A DNA stretch of 16,638 nt from an uncultured Collinsella sp. (lineage in GTDB: Bacteria > Actinomycetota > Coriobacteriia > Coriobacteriales > Coriobacteriaceae). The DNA is taken from assembly GCA_902493615.1 (NCBI GenBank), contig CABUQK010000036.1, positions 1 to 16,638 of the forward strand, given 5' to 3'. The notes under the pieces are model-generated. The model was not told the origin of the DNA. It did not search any database and was given only the letters and a program-made list of their open reading frames with translations. The position numbers were made by a program, and so were the translations under genes. Positions 7,621-14,414 of the stretch are shown one piece after another (position 1 is the stretch's first letter; each line of letters starts with the position of its first letter).

Positions 7621-8469
7621 GTGTCCAATAAATCCAAGGACGCTGACCCCAAGCAACCAGATTCCTCGTTCATTCAGTTCGACGATGCAAAGCAACAGGG
7701 CGCCGCTTCGGCGGCGTCCGCCTCTCGTCGCAAGGCGCTCCTTGGCGTTCTTGCTGCCGCGTGCACCATTCTGATCGTCGTCTCGCTGGGCTTCGTCCAT
7801 CCTTCCGAGAGCGGCGCCTGGTCCATTGACTGGATCGTTCAGACCGTGACGGGGGAGAGCGTCGTCGCCAAGGACACCAAGGGGTTTGGCTCGACTACGA
7901 CTACGACTTCGGGCGAGGCCAGTTCCAAGGATTCCGAGTCTTCAAACAAGGAATCGGACAAAAACTCGGATAGCAAGAAGTCCGAGGACCGGGGCGGCAA
8001 GAAGTCTGGCGATAAATCCGCTGCCCAAAATACGGGAGCCGGTGATACTTCCAATGCGTCTGGCGGTGCTTCTTCGGGCGGTGGCCAGTCGTCTGATGGA
8101 GCCTCATCCTCTAATGGTGGAAACGCCTCCTCGGGCAGCCAAAGCGGCTCACAGGAGTCCAACTACGTTACGGTGACGGTTTCGGTCACATCGAGCGCTG
8201 TGGGCAATCCCGTGTCCTCTGGCGGCACCTTTACCTTTAACGAAGGCGCCACCGTTTACGATGCCCTGTGCGCGCTGGGCCTTTCTGTCAACGCACACGG
8301 CTCATCGTACGGCACGTATGTTTCTGCGATTGGTGGTTTGGCCGAGAAACAGTACGGCGGCACGAGCGGCTGGATGTACTCCGTCAACGGCACAACGCCC
8401 ATGACGGCCTGCAGTAACTACGTTCTCTCCAATGGCGACAACGTCGTTTGGTATTACGTAACGGGCTAG
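7621..8469 (+). CDS. Membrane-anchored single-DUF4430 protein, putative corrinoid-binding partner
   Basis: A 282-residue protein starting with GTG at 7621. AGGTGAGG at 7610-7617 overlaps the stop codon of the preceding gene and is the likely ribosome-binding site, so translation is probably coupled; the in-frame GTG at 7612 has no such site. An N-terminal cytoplasmic segment of ~40 residues is followed by a membrane helix (ALLGVLAAACTILIVVSLGFV) without an evident cleavage or lipobox site. A long Ser/Gly/Lys/Asp low-complexity linker spans ~7890-8155, and a C-terminal DUF4430 domain ~8160-8466 (NEGATVYDALCALGL, YGGTSGWMYSVNG, LSNGDNVVWYYV). DUF4430 resembles the beta domain of transcobalamin. 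It is the last gene of the riboswitch operon. A role in receiving or holding corrinoid at the membrane is inferred; a structural role is possible. Confidence 0.85.
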   Translation: MSNKSKDADPKQPDSSFIQFDDAKQQGAASAASASRRKALLGVLAAACTILIVVSLGFVHPSESGAWSIDWIVQTVTGESVVAKDTKGFGSTTTTTSGEASSKDSESSNKESDKNSDSKKSEDRGGKKSGDKSAAQNTGAGDTSNASGGASSGGGQSSDGASSSNGGNASSGSQSGSQESNYVTVTVSVTSSAVGNPVSSGGTFTFNEGATVYDALCALGLSVNAHGSSYGTYVSAIGGLAEKQYGGTSGWMYSVNGTTPMTACSNYVLSNGDNVVWYYVTG

Positions 8470-8491
8470 AGGCCTCGACATAGCGCGCCAG

Positions 8492-8529
8492 ACGGGCGGT
8501 TCGGACAAACATCCGGGCCGCCCGTTTTT
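8492..8529 (+). terminator. Strong terminator of the cobalamin-regulated operon
   Basis: ACGGGCGG (8492-8499) pairs with CCGCCCGT (8518-8525), extended by an inner CGGA/TCCG pair, and is followed by a run of T ending at 8529. It lies 22 nt after the stop of the single-DUF4430 gene, so the operon contains only the two surface-protein genes and no transporter. Confidence 0.88.
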
Positions 8530-8562
8530 CGTGCGAATGGGACTGGGTCGCCGGGTCTCTCG

Positions 8563-8602
8563 GCAAACAAAAAACCGGTTGGAATGGGAATTCCAACCGG
8601 TT
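8563..8602 (-). terminator. Terminator of the minus-strand gtrA genes
   Basis: AACCGGTTGGAAT (8573-8585) and ATTCCAACCGGTT (8590-8602) form a perfect 13-bp stem with a 4-nt loop. On the minus strand it is followed by a T-rich run (plus-strand aaacaaaaaa at 8564-8573). It lies 26 nt after the stop codon of the distal GtrA gene. Confidence 0.9.
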
Positions 8603-8628
8603 ATACATTCAAGCAAATAGTGAATCGA

Positions 8629-9036
8629 CTATGACCGTGCGCCCTCGAGGAAGAAGCGACGGCTGAAGTAGTTGTACCAGGTGACAAGGAACGTGGCGAT
8701 GGCCTTCATGGCTTGGTAGCCGATGCTCAAAAACGTGACGCCCACAAACATATACAGGTCGTTGAGGCCCAGGCCGATCACCGACAGGATGGTGAAGATC
8801 GTGAACTCGCGCTTGCGGCTCATGCCTTCGCGGTGGTCGAACACGTACTTCATGCTGAGCCAGTAGTTGACCACGACGGACGTGATAAACGAAACCGTGG
8901 TGCTCATCAAAAAGTCGAGGTGGAACAGCTCGACGAGCGCAATGAGCATGCCCCAGTCGATGCCAAAGGAGATAAGACCCACGACAGCAAACTTGAGGAA
9001 CTGCTTGGTATGAGGTTGTGCCAGCGCCTTGCGCAC
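8629..9036 (-). CDS. GtrA-family membrane protein (distal copy)
   Basis: A 135-residue GtrA-like protein with four predicted membrane helices (about residues 13-33, 40-60, 78-98 and 105-125 by eye). GtrA proteins are small polytopic membrane proteins; the namesake is proposed to flip undecaprenyl-phosphate-linked glucose, and others act in cell-wall or surface-glycan assembly. The family pattern is clear: FLKFAVVGLISFGIDWGML, then NYWLSMKYVF and a final WYNYFSRRFFLEG. The GTG start at 9036 is the only good start in the open frame, with a weak GGATG-type site about 8 nt upstream. It is closely similar to the neighbouring GtrA gene (shared SMKYVF and LSVIGL segments), so the pair looks like a tandem duplication. 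No glycosyltransferase partner lies beside it. Confidence 0.88.
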   Translation of the reverse strand: MRKALAQPHTKQFLKFAVVGLISFGIDWGMLIALVELFHLDFLMSTTVSFITSVVVNYWLSMKYVFDHREGMSRKREFTIFTILSVIGLGLNDLYMFVGVTFLSIGYQAMKAIATFLVTWYNYFSRRFFLEGARS

Positions 9037-9086
9037 GTAATCACATCCAATGCGTTGATGAATCGAGCAGAGGATACTTTAGAGCT

Positions 9087-9116
9087 TTTACAAGGGAAAC
9101 GTAAGGTCTTTGCCAA
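9087..9116 (-). promoter_or_regulatory. Possible minus-strand promoter before the distal gtrA
   Basis: On the minus strand TTGGCA (9116-9111) and TGTAAA (9092-9087) are spaced by 18 bp, 50 nt before the GTG start, in an AT-richer stretch than the surroundings. A moderate match only; the gene could instead be read through from the upstream GtrA gene. Confidence 0.25.
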
Positions 9117-9185
9117 GAACTATATGAACTCGCCAAATTTTCAAGAGCTAATCCGCAAACGTTGAAAATTTGCCCGTAAACGAGC

Positions 9186-9233
9186 GGCACCCACGGACGA
9201 TACTGCGCTGAGTGCACGTCGTCCGTGGGCGCC
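9186..9233 (-). repeat. Long inverted repeat between the two gtrA genes
   Basis: CCCACGGACGA (9190-9200) is perfectly repeated in inverse as TCGTCCGTGGG (9219-9229). The arms extend by GGC/GCC beyond one mismatch, around an 18-nt loop. It lies 22 nt after the upstream GtrA gene stop on the minus strand. There is no T-run on either side, so it may be a transcript-stabilising or partial-termination hairpin rather than a classic terminator. Confidence 0.55.
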
Positions 9234-9255
9234 GTAATGCTGCAGGGGTTTCGAG

Positions 9256-9651
9256 CTACTTGGTCTCGTCGCCCTCCAGGAAGATTTTTCGGGTCACAAA
9301 GTTGTAGACCATGACAAGCGCGGTGGCGCAGATCTTGGCGATATTGGCCTCGAGTCCCAGGCCGGCGTTGAGCGCCAGCACGATGCCGTCGTTGAGCACC
9401 AAACCGATCACGGACAGCACGACAAAGATGATGAACTCGCGGCGGCGGCTCATGCCTTCCTTGTGCGCAAACACGTACTTCATGCTTGCGAGGTAGTTAA
9501 AGATGAGTGAGATGATAAAGCCGCTGGTGTTGGCGATTAGGATGTTGAGGCCCAGACCGTAGTGGAGCAGATTCATAATGCCAAAGTCGATAACCGTGGC
9601 AATGACACCGACGACGCCAAATTTCATGATCTGTGCAAGGAGCTTTTGCAT
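9256..9651 (-). CDS. GtrA-family membrane protein (proximal copy)
   Basis: A 131-residue GtrA-like protein with four membrane helices. Recognisable parts are IMKFGVVGVIATVIDFGIM, FIISLIFNYLASMKYVF, the cytoplasmic loop with EGMSRRREF, and VYNFVTRKIFLEG. I choose ATG at 9651 because AAGGCAGG lies about 6 nt upstream and the resulting N-terminus (MQKLLAQ) matches that of the neighbouring GtrA protein. A longer form from TTG at 9714 would add 21 residues and start 15 nt after the fbp stop codon. Sitting downstream of fbp on the same strand with a short gap, it is probably in the same transcript. Function is likely translocation or recruitment of lipid-linked sugars; the substrate is unknown. Confidence 0.88.
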   Translation of the reverse strand: MQKLLAQIMKFGVVGVIATVIDFGIMNLLHYGLGLNILIANTSGFIISLIFNYLASMKYVFAHKEGMSRRREFIIFVVLSVIGLVLNDGIVLALNAGLGLEANIAKICATALVMVYNFVTRKIFLEGDETK

Positions 9652-9729
9652 GGTACCTGCCTTAGGGTGGCGCGGGGACGCCGTGGGGATGACAAACTCA
9701 GCAAGTTTAGCCAATCCCCGCGGGTGGGG

Positions 9730-11646
9730 CTAGACGCGCTCTTCGATAGCACCGTTTCTATATGCATCGAGCAGCTGGCGCAGATCCTGGATCTGGCTGC
9801 GAATCTTGGCGCCAGTATCGGTGTCGCTCACCATGCGGCGACGGTCTGCTTGGTCAAAACGGTTGGTCTCGCTTTCGATGTCCACGTTGCGCGTGAGTGC
9901 CTCGGCAACCGTCGTAAAGGCCCGGTGCGACTTGAGGCGGCAGCCGCGCGAGCTCGAGATGAGCGTATAGCCGGCGATGCCCGTCTTGGGATGGTAAGCG
10001 CGGCAGAAGCCGCCATCGATGACCAGCAGCTTGCCCTCGGCGCGGATGGGCTGCTCGCCCTTGGTGGTTTTAACGGGCGTGTGGCCGTTGATGATGTGGC
10101 CGGTCGGCGAGCATGCCATGGGCGCGACGCCAAACTCGCGCATGATATCATCGCAGACCGAGGGCGACTTGGTAAGCGTAAAGTACGGGTCCATCGGCTC
10201 GACCCAGGTGCTCTTATCGGCGATATAGGCGCGCTCAAAGGTACGCACCAGGCGTCCGCTGGCGGGTGAATTGAAGCCAATCCACAGGTACCACATCCAG
10301 TCGAGGGCATCGCGGTCGCCCACGCGCCACGCGCGGCGGGCGATGTGGTCGCAAAAATCGAGATAATCGCGGCCAGCGTGCCAGGTGCCCAGGCAGTTCA
10401 TGCTGCTAAAGGTGCCGTCTTCGTTGAGCGGAACGCAGCCGTGGAAGAGCAGGTTGCCGTTGGCGACCTTGTACATCGAGCCGTGGGTGTAGAGGAAATC
10501 GATATGGCGATGCAGGTGATCGGCGGTTACAAACTCGGACACGAGCTTGTCGATGATGTGCTGCTCCTGAGACGTGAGCGTGTAGGGGTCCGCCGGGTCG
10601 ACGGTGGGGAAGTCGTTGGTCGTGAGCGGCCACACTCTGCCGTCGGCGAGCGTGACCGTGCCGGTGTCGTGGTCGATCTTGTCGAGTAACAGGCGGTCGG
10701 TCATATCGAACTCGGGGTGGCGCTGGATAATCTGGCCCTCGAGCTTAAAGAGCAGCACGTTGATGGCCTTGATTAGCGGGGTGATGGACTCACCGGCGGT
10801 GTAGGTGGCATCGGCAAAGGCGACAAGCTCACGCAGCGAGATGCCGTAGTCGTTCTCCAGGATCTCGTAGTTGTCGTAGCGTAGGTTGTTGCGCAACACC
10901 GTGGCGATGCAGGCGGGCTCACCGGCCGCAGCGCCCATCCACAGCAGGTCGTGGTTGCCCCACTGGATGTCGAGTGAATGGTAGGTGAGCAGGCGGTCCA
11001 TAATCTTGGCAGCGCCGCCGCCACGGTCGAAGATGTCGCCCACCAAGTGCAGGTGGTCGACGGCGAGGCGCTTGATGAGCGAGGCAAGCGACTCGATAAA
11101 GTCATCGGCGCTGGCGGTCTCCAGAATGGATTCGATAATGCGCTCGTGATACCGCACGCGGTAGTTGTTCTCATCCGGATGCGTGTGCAGCAACTCGTCG
11201 ATGATGTAGGCGTAATCGCGCGGGATGGCCTTACGCACCTTGGAGCGCGTATAGCGGCTCGAAAGCGAGCGGGCAACCACAATGAGCTGGTCGAGCATGG
11301 TCTTGTACCAGGTGGGGGAGTCCTCGCGCCGGCTGCGGACCAGCTCGATCTTCTCGCGCGGGTAGTAGATGAGCGTGCACAGCTCGCCCTTTTCGTCAAA
11401 GGAGAGCGTGTCGCCAAAGATCTCGTCGACATGCTCGCGCACGACACCCGAGCAGTTGTTGAGGATGTGCATAAAGGCTTCGTACTCGCCGTGCACGTCG
11501 CTCATAAAATGCTCGGTGCCTTTGGGCAGGTTGAGAATGGCCGAGAGATTGATAATCTCGGTAAACGCGGATTGCTCGGTGGGAAATTGTCTCGACAGCA
11601 GACGCAGATACTTGAAGTCTTGCGGGTTGCGATCGAATGCGACCAT
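9730..11646 (-). CDS. fbp: Class III fructose-1,6-bisphosphatase
   Basis: A 638-residue class III fructose-1,6-bisphosphatase, which hydrolyses fructose-1,6-bisphosphate to fructose-6-phosphate in gluconeogenesis. It is the large, Firmicutes-type enzyme (usual length ~640-670 residues) with a calcineurin-like metallophosphatase core. Metal-binding motifs are intact: SDVHGE (D50, H52), GDIFDRG (203-209), GNHD (230-233) and the late FHG, GHTPV and LLVIDGGF segments. The start is ATG at 11646, with an AGGTG site about 6 nt before it. The frame stays open upstream to 11826, but that extension is rich in Gln, Thr, Arg and Lys and unlike the family N-terminus. An AT-rich palindrome sits 27 nt upstream of the start. 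Two GtrA genes follow on the same strand. Confidence 0.96.
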   Translation of the reverse strand: MVAFDRNPQDFKYLRLLSRQFPTEQSAFTEIINLSAILNLPKGTEHFMSDVHGEYEAFMHILNNCSGVVREHVDEIFGDTLSFDEKGELCTLIYYPREKIELVRSRREDSPTWYKTMLDQLIVVARSLSSRYTRSKVRKAIPRDYAYIIDELLHTHPDENNYRVRYHERIIESILETASADDFIESLASLIKRLAVDHLHLVGDIFDRGGGAAKIMDRLLTYHSLDIQWGNHDLLWMGAAAGEPACIATVLRNNLRYDNYEILENDYGISLRELVAFADATYTAGESITPLIKAINVLLFKLEGQIIQRHPEFDMTDRLLLDKIDHDTGTVTLADGRVWPLTTNDFPTVDPADPYTLTSQEQHIIDKLVSEFVTADHLHRHIDFLYTHGSMYKVANGNLLFHGCVPLNEDGTFSSMNCLGTWHAGRDYLDFCDHIARRAWRVGDRDALDWMWYLWIGFNSPASGRLVRTFERAYIADKSTWVEPMDPYFTLTKSPSVCDDIMREFGVAPMACSPTGHIINGHTPVKTTKGEQPIRAEGKLLVIDGGFCRAYHPKTGIAGYTLISSSRGCRLKSHRAFTTVAEALTRNVDIESETNRFDQADRRRMVSDTDTGAKIRSQIQDLRQLLDAYRNGAIEERV

Positions 11647-11673
11647 GAAGCACCTTCCGATGTTGTTGGTAAA

Positions 11674-11703
11674 ACTGATAAACAGCGTCAAACGTTTATC
11701 AGT
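11674..11703 (-). promoter_or_regulatory. Palindromic operator or leader hairpin upstream of fbp
   Basis: ACTGATAAAC (11674-11683) and GTTTATCAGT (11694-11703) are perfect 10-bp inverted arms with a 10-nt centre, 27 bp before the fbp start codon. AT-rich symmetric arms of this kind fit a repressor binding site. As RNA it would be a hairpin followed by TTTTACC, so weak attenuation is an alternative. Confidence 0.5.
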
Positions 11704-11928
11704 ATGCGCCGGCTTTGTTTCGATTTTGCGCCGGCGGCTGAATTGTCGGCTGAACGGTTTGGTAAATCGATTTAGTTGAGGTTGATGTGTCGGTTGGGTG
11801 GAGACGAAGGGGGTGATTTTGCCCATGTTGGCCCATGGCGGGGGTGGGGATGTTCATAATAAAGATATTCAATGTAAATGGTTCGAATTGGTAAATAGTG
11901 GACGTTTGTATCGTATTTAGGCTTGCTG

Positions 11929-11937
11929 TGAGATAAT
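11929..11937 (+). promoter_or_regulatory. Extended -10 promoter of the degV-family gene
   Basis: TGAGATAAT at 11929-11937 is a good extended -10 element (TGn plus GATAAT). The -35 is poor: only TTGTAT at 11906-11911 with a long 20-bp spacer, as expected when an extended -10 is used. Transcription would begin about 20 nt before the start codon, giving a short leader with AAGGAG at 11954-11959. Confidence 0.6.
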
Positions 11938-11965
11938 TTGCGCAGCAATACTTAAGGAGCCTCAT

Positions 11966-12856
11966 ATGAGTGATTTTGTCCTGACCTGTGAATCCGCCGC
12001 CGATCGAACCCGTGAGTTCTTTGCGTCGCGCAATATCCCTGTCGTGTGTTTTCATTACGAGATCGACGATGTTGTCTATACGGACGATCTGTATCAGTCG
12101 ATTACGCCGGACGAGTTTTTTGCCCAGATTGCCGCGGGCGCCATGCCCAAGACGTCTCAGGTGAGCGTGGGTGAGTACGAGGAGTTTTGGGAGCCGTTTG
12201 TTGCCGAGGGTAAAGACGTGCTGCACCTGACGTTGTCGTCGGGTATTTCGGACACGTATGGATCGGCCTGCGTCGCGGCGCAGATGCTTGCGGATCGCTA
12301 TCCCGAGGGCGGCAAGGTGCGCGTCATCGATTCGCTGGCGGCGTCTTCGGGCTTTGGCCTGTTGTTGGAATATGCCGCCGATGTGCGCGATAGTGGGGCT
12401 TCACTCGACGAGACGGCTGCCTGGATCGAGGAGCACAAGCTCAACCTGCACCACTGGTTCTTCTCGACCGATCTGTCGAGCTACCTGCGCGGCGGTCGCA
12501 TTTCGGCCGCGAGCGCGATCATCGGCACGGCGCTTAAGATTTGCCCGCTTATGACGGTCGATTGCGAAGGTAAGCTGTCGCCACGTGAGAAGATTCGCAC
12601 TAAGAAGCGCGCGATTTCCGAGATGGCTAAGACCATGATGGCACACGTACAGGACGGTGCAGATTATTCGGGTAAGTGCATCATGTCGCAGTCGGCGTGC
12701 CGCGAGGATGCCGAGGCGGTCGCGGCGCTGATTGAGGAACAGGTTCCGCAGCTTAAAGGCAAGATTGAGATCAATGACATCGGTACCCTGATTGGCTCGC
12801 ATACCGGACCTGGTACGGTGGCGCTCTTCTTTATGGGCGACAAGCGCGTGGATTAA
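11966..12856 (+). CDS. DegV-family fatty-acid-binding protein (FakB-like)
   Basis: A 296-residue DegV-family protein. Members bind a fatty acid and, as FakB subunits, present it to the kinase FakA for phosphorylation and entry into phospholipid synthesis. Family landmarks are TSQVS (residues 63-67), LSSGIS (90-95) followed by TYGSA, VIDSLAASSGFG with its conserved serines, LRGGRIS, and the C-terminal GSHTGPGTVALFF. The N-terminus (DFVLTCESAADR) replaces the usual ...TDSTADL with a variant. ATG at 11966 has AAGGAG 6 nt upstream. The gene stands alone, with its own extended -10 promoter and a hairpin downstream. No FakA kinase gene is in the window. Family is sure; the fatty acid preference is unknown. 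Confidence 0.95.
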   Translation: MSDFVLTCESAADRTREFFASRNIPVVCFHYEIDDVVYTDDLYQSITPDEFFAQIAAGAMPKTSQVSVGEYEEFWEPFVAEGKDVLHLTLSSGISDTYGSACVAAQMLADRYPEGGKVRVIDSLAASSGFGLLLEYAADVRDSGASLDETAAWIEEHKLNLHHWFFSTDLSSYLRGGRISAASAIIGTALKICPLMTVDCEGKLSPREKIRTKKRAISEMAKTMMAHVQDGADYSGKCIMSQSACREDAEAVAALIEEQVPQLKGKIEINDIGTLIGSHTGPGTVALFFMGDKRVD

Positions 12857-12885
12857 TTTGCCCCATCACGTCGCTGCATGATTGC

Positions 12886-12925
12886 TCAAACGAAAACGGC
12901 CCGCCTCACGTTTGTGGGGCGGGCC
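12886..12925 (-). terminator. Terminator between convergent genes, strongest on the minus strand
   Basis: GGCCCGCCTCAC (12898-12909) pairs with GTGGGGCGGGCC (12914-12925) through one wobble around a 4-nt loop. On the minus strand it is followed by GTTTTCGTTTG, serving the TIM-barrel gene. On the plus strand a weaker AAGATGTTTT follows, so it may also stop the DegV-family transcript. Confidence 0.85.
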
Positions 12926-12936
12926 AAGATGTTTTG

Positions 12937-14028
12937 CTAGCGTTTCTTTCCGCGGAAGAAAAAGCCGTGCAGTGACGGCTTGAGGCCGCGGTTGGCGCGA
13001 TGCTCCTCGACGCGCTCGTGGATCGAAGCGACGCGCTCGATGACTTCGTCGGGAATCGGCACATCGGGATTCATGTTCTCGACTTGGCTGACCTCGGCGG
13101 CGGCGACCTGGTCGATAATGGGCACGTCGTCGCGCGAGATGACAGGTGTGGCGTCTTCCTTCATCTTGCGATAACGCTGCATCATGTCGGTCTGTAGCTG
13201 CTGGGCCGAAGGCGGTGTCCAGATGATGGCGTTGGCGCCGGCGGCGATGGTCTCGCGAATGCTCTCGGGCGTCTTGCCGCCCGGCGCGATAAGCGGCAGG
13301 TTGGGATAGTGCTCGCGCAGCTCGCGTAGGACCTGGGGCGTGTTCTTGCCGGCGGCGATGTTGAGAATCTTGGCTCCAGCGCGCACCTTGGCGTGGGCAT
13401 CGTCGTCGCAGCGAACGACCGTGGCGATGACGGGGATGTCGGCGATGTTGGTGATGTGCTCGACCATCTCGGCAGTAGCGGGGGAGTTGACCACGCAGCC
13501 CGCCGCGCCCTGCATCTCGGAGACGGCTGCCATCTGCACGGAGCGCTTACCGGTCGTAGTTCCGCCACCCACGCCTACAAAGACCGGGCACTCGGCGACG
13601 GTCAGCAGCGCTTGCGTAATGGCGGGCTGCGGCGTGAAAGGGTAGACCGCAAAGACGGCGTCGGCGTTGGAGTTGCGGATAACCGCGACATCGGTGGTGT
13701 AAATGAGCGACTTGATGCGTCGGCCAAAGAGCGTGAAGCCGCTGGCCTCCTCGATCTCGTCGGGCATGCGAAGGGCAGCCTTGCGCAGGCGTCCGTCGAT
13801 GGGCAGGGGCTCCATAGGGAGCAGGCCGTTGGGCGTGACGGCTATTTGAGGCTCGGTGAACTCGTCTGCAAGCTCGACCTCGGAAAAATCGACCGAGGCG
13901 ACGATGTCCTCGTGCACCTCGGCGGGCACATCGATGGGAGCTTGGTCGTTTGCCGCCGCAGGCGTGTCGAAGGAGCTGGTGCCGACGAAGGCGTCGACGC
14001 GCTCATTTAGATCGTTGAGGGTATCCAT
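12937..14028 (-). CDS. Conserved TIM-barrel-type protein of unknown function
   Basis: A 363-residue protein whose middle (residues ~80-290) resembles a conserved family of unknown function in Firmicutes and Actinobacteria that is often labelled just hydrolase. Recognisable segments are VYPFTPQPAITQALL, PVFVGVGGGTTTGKR, CVVNSPATAEMVEHI, IPVIATVV, AGAKILNIAAGKNTPQVL, LIAPGGKTPESIRETI and AGANAIIWTPPSA. The repeated strand-then-Gly-Ala pattern and the late glycine-rich strands suggest a TIM barrel with a phosphate-binding end. About 75 acidic residues precede the core, and a C-terminal charged helix ending in FFFRGKKR follows; both look like add-ons. ATG at 14028 is the best start but its Shine-Dalgarno match is weak. 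It stands alone. I cannot name a reaction. Confidence 0.7.
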   Translation of the reverse strand: MDTLNDLNERVDAFVGTSSFDTPAAANDQAPIDVPAEVHEDIVASVDFSEVELADEFTEPQIAVTPNGLLPMEPLPIDGRLRKAALRMPDEIEEASGFTLFGRRIKSLIYTTDVAVIRNSNADAVFAVYPFTPQPAITQALLTVAECPVFVGVGGGTTTGKRSVQMAAVSEMQGAAGCVVNSPATAEMVEHITNIADIPVIATVVRCDDDAHAKVRAGAKILNIAAGKNTPQVLRELREHYPNLPLIAPGGKTPESIRETIAAGANAIIWTPPSAQQLQTDMMQRYRKMKEDATPVISRDDVPIIDQVAAAEVSQVENMNPDVPIPDEVIERVASIHERVEEHRANRGLKPSLHGFFFRGKKR

Positions 14029-14178
14029 GGAGGCTCGATTCTATGTGATGATGGCCGGCGCGATGCAGCCGGAATTGCGAATGCTAAATCGTTTGACGAG
14101 TTGATTTTTCCCCGCCGCGCCATCCGTTAGACCGAAGGGCCGGCGAACGTGAAGGAGCTGTGGTGGCGGGTATCGAGG

Positions 14179-14187
14179 TGCTATCTT
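14179..14187 (+). promoter_or_regulatory. Possible extended -10 promoter for the small membrane protein
   Basis: TGCTATCTT at 14179-14187 fits an extended -10 element and lies 32 nt before the start codon of the 56-residue protein. No convincing -35 is visible at the normal distance. Confidence 0.35.
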
Positions 14188-14219
14188 GAAAGCCCCGTTT
14201 AAAAGAGAGGTGACGCGGT

Positions 14220-14390
14220 ATGGAATTGACAGCAATGTTTGGCTCGATCGGCCTGTGTGTGGCCGCAATCGTTGCCGCCGCGGTCATCTACTTTGTGGTC
14301 ACGGCCATTAAGGGCAAAAGGGCCGAACGCAAGGAGCGCGCGATGCTTAAACAGCATCGCGACCAGCAGGGCAAACGCGCACAGAGATAG
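14220..14390 (+). CDS. Small single-pass membrane protein, 56 residues
   Basis: A short gene starting with ATG at 14220, preceded by AGAGAGGTGA (14204-14213), a good Shine-Dalgarno sequence. The product begins MELTAMFGSIG, has one strongly hydrophobic helix (residues ~9-29, including LCVAAIVAAAVIYFVVTAI) and ends in a highly basic, helix-prone cytoplasmic tail of ~26 residues rich in Lys, Arg and Gln (KGKRAERKERAMLKQHRDQQ). By the positive-inside rule the tail faces the cytoplasm. Codon usage matches the neighbours. It lies between divergent and convergent genes, about 190 bp from the TIM-barrel start and 24 bp from the end of the methyltransferase gene. No family is recognised and no function is proposed. 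Confidence 0.65.
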   Translation: MELTAMFGSIGLCVAAIVAAAVIYFVVTAIKGKRAERKERAMLKQHRDQQGKRAQR

Positions 14391-14414
14391 CTTGTTGAGT
14401 TTTGGATCCGTGCG

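Larger units (their letters stand above)
11647..11965. other. Divergent control region between fbp and the degV-family gene
   Basis: This 319-bp stretch has no convincing gene. It holds the fbp-proximal palindrome (11674-11703), two copies of GCGCCGGC at 11706-11713 and 11728-11735 (22 bp apart), a G-rich section near 11795-11855 with the repeated element CCCAT, and an AT-rich section from about 11856 to 11945 that ends in the promoter of the DegV-family gene. The short frames on the minus strand here are low-complexity and look non-coding. Confidence 0.6.

Noticed and set aside
5596..7800. Very long minus-strand open frame (734 codons) opposite the surface-protein gene
   Set aside because: It mirrors a high-GC coding strand, is rich in Arg, Gly, Leu and Ile with no domain pattern, and spans two clear plus-strand genes.
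9058..9165. Plus-strand 35-codon frame between the gtrA genes
   Set aside because: No ribosome-binding site and no recognisable features. The AT-rich stretch is better explained as a promoter region for the minus strand.
11647..11826. N-terminal extension of the fbp frame by 60 residues
   Set aside because: Low-complexity sequence unlike the family, and it covers the palindrome; the ATG at 11646 has its own ribosome-binding site.
11875..11895. GGTTCGAAT, similar to a tRNA T-loop
   Set aside because: No acceptor, D-arm or anticodon stem can be built around it.
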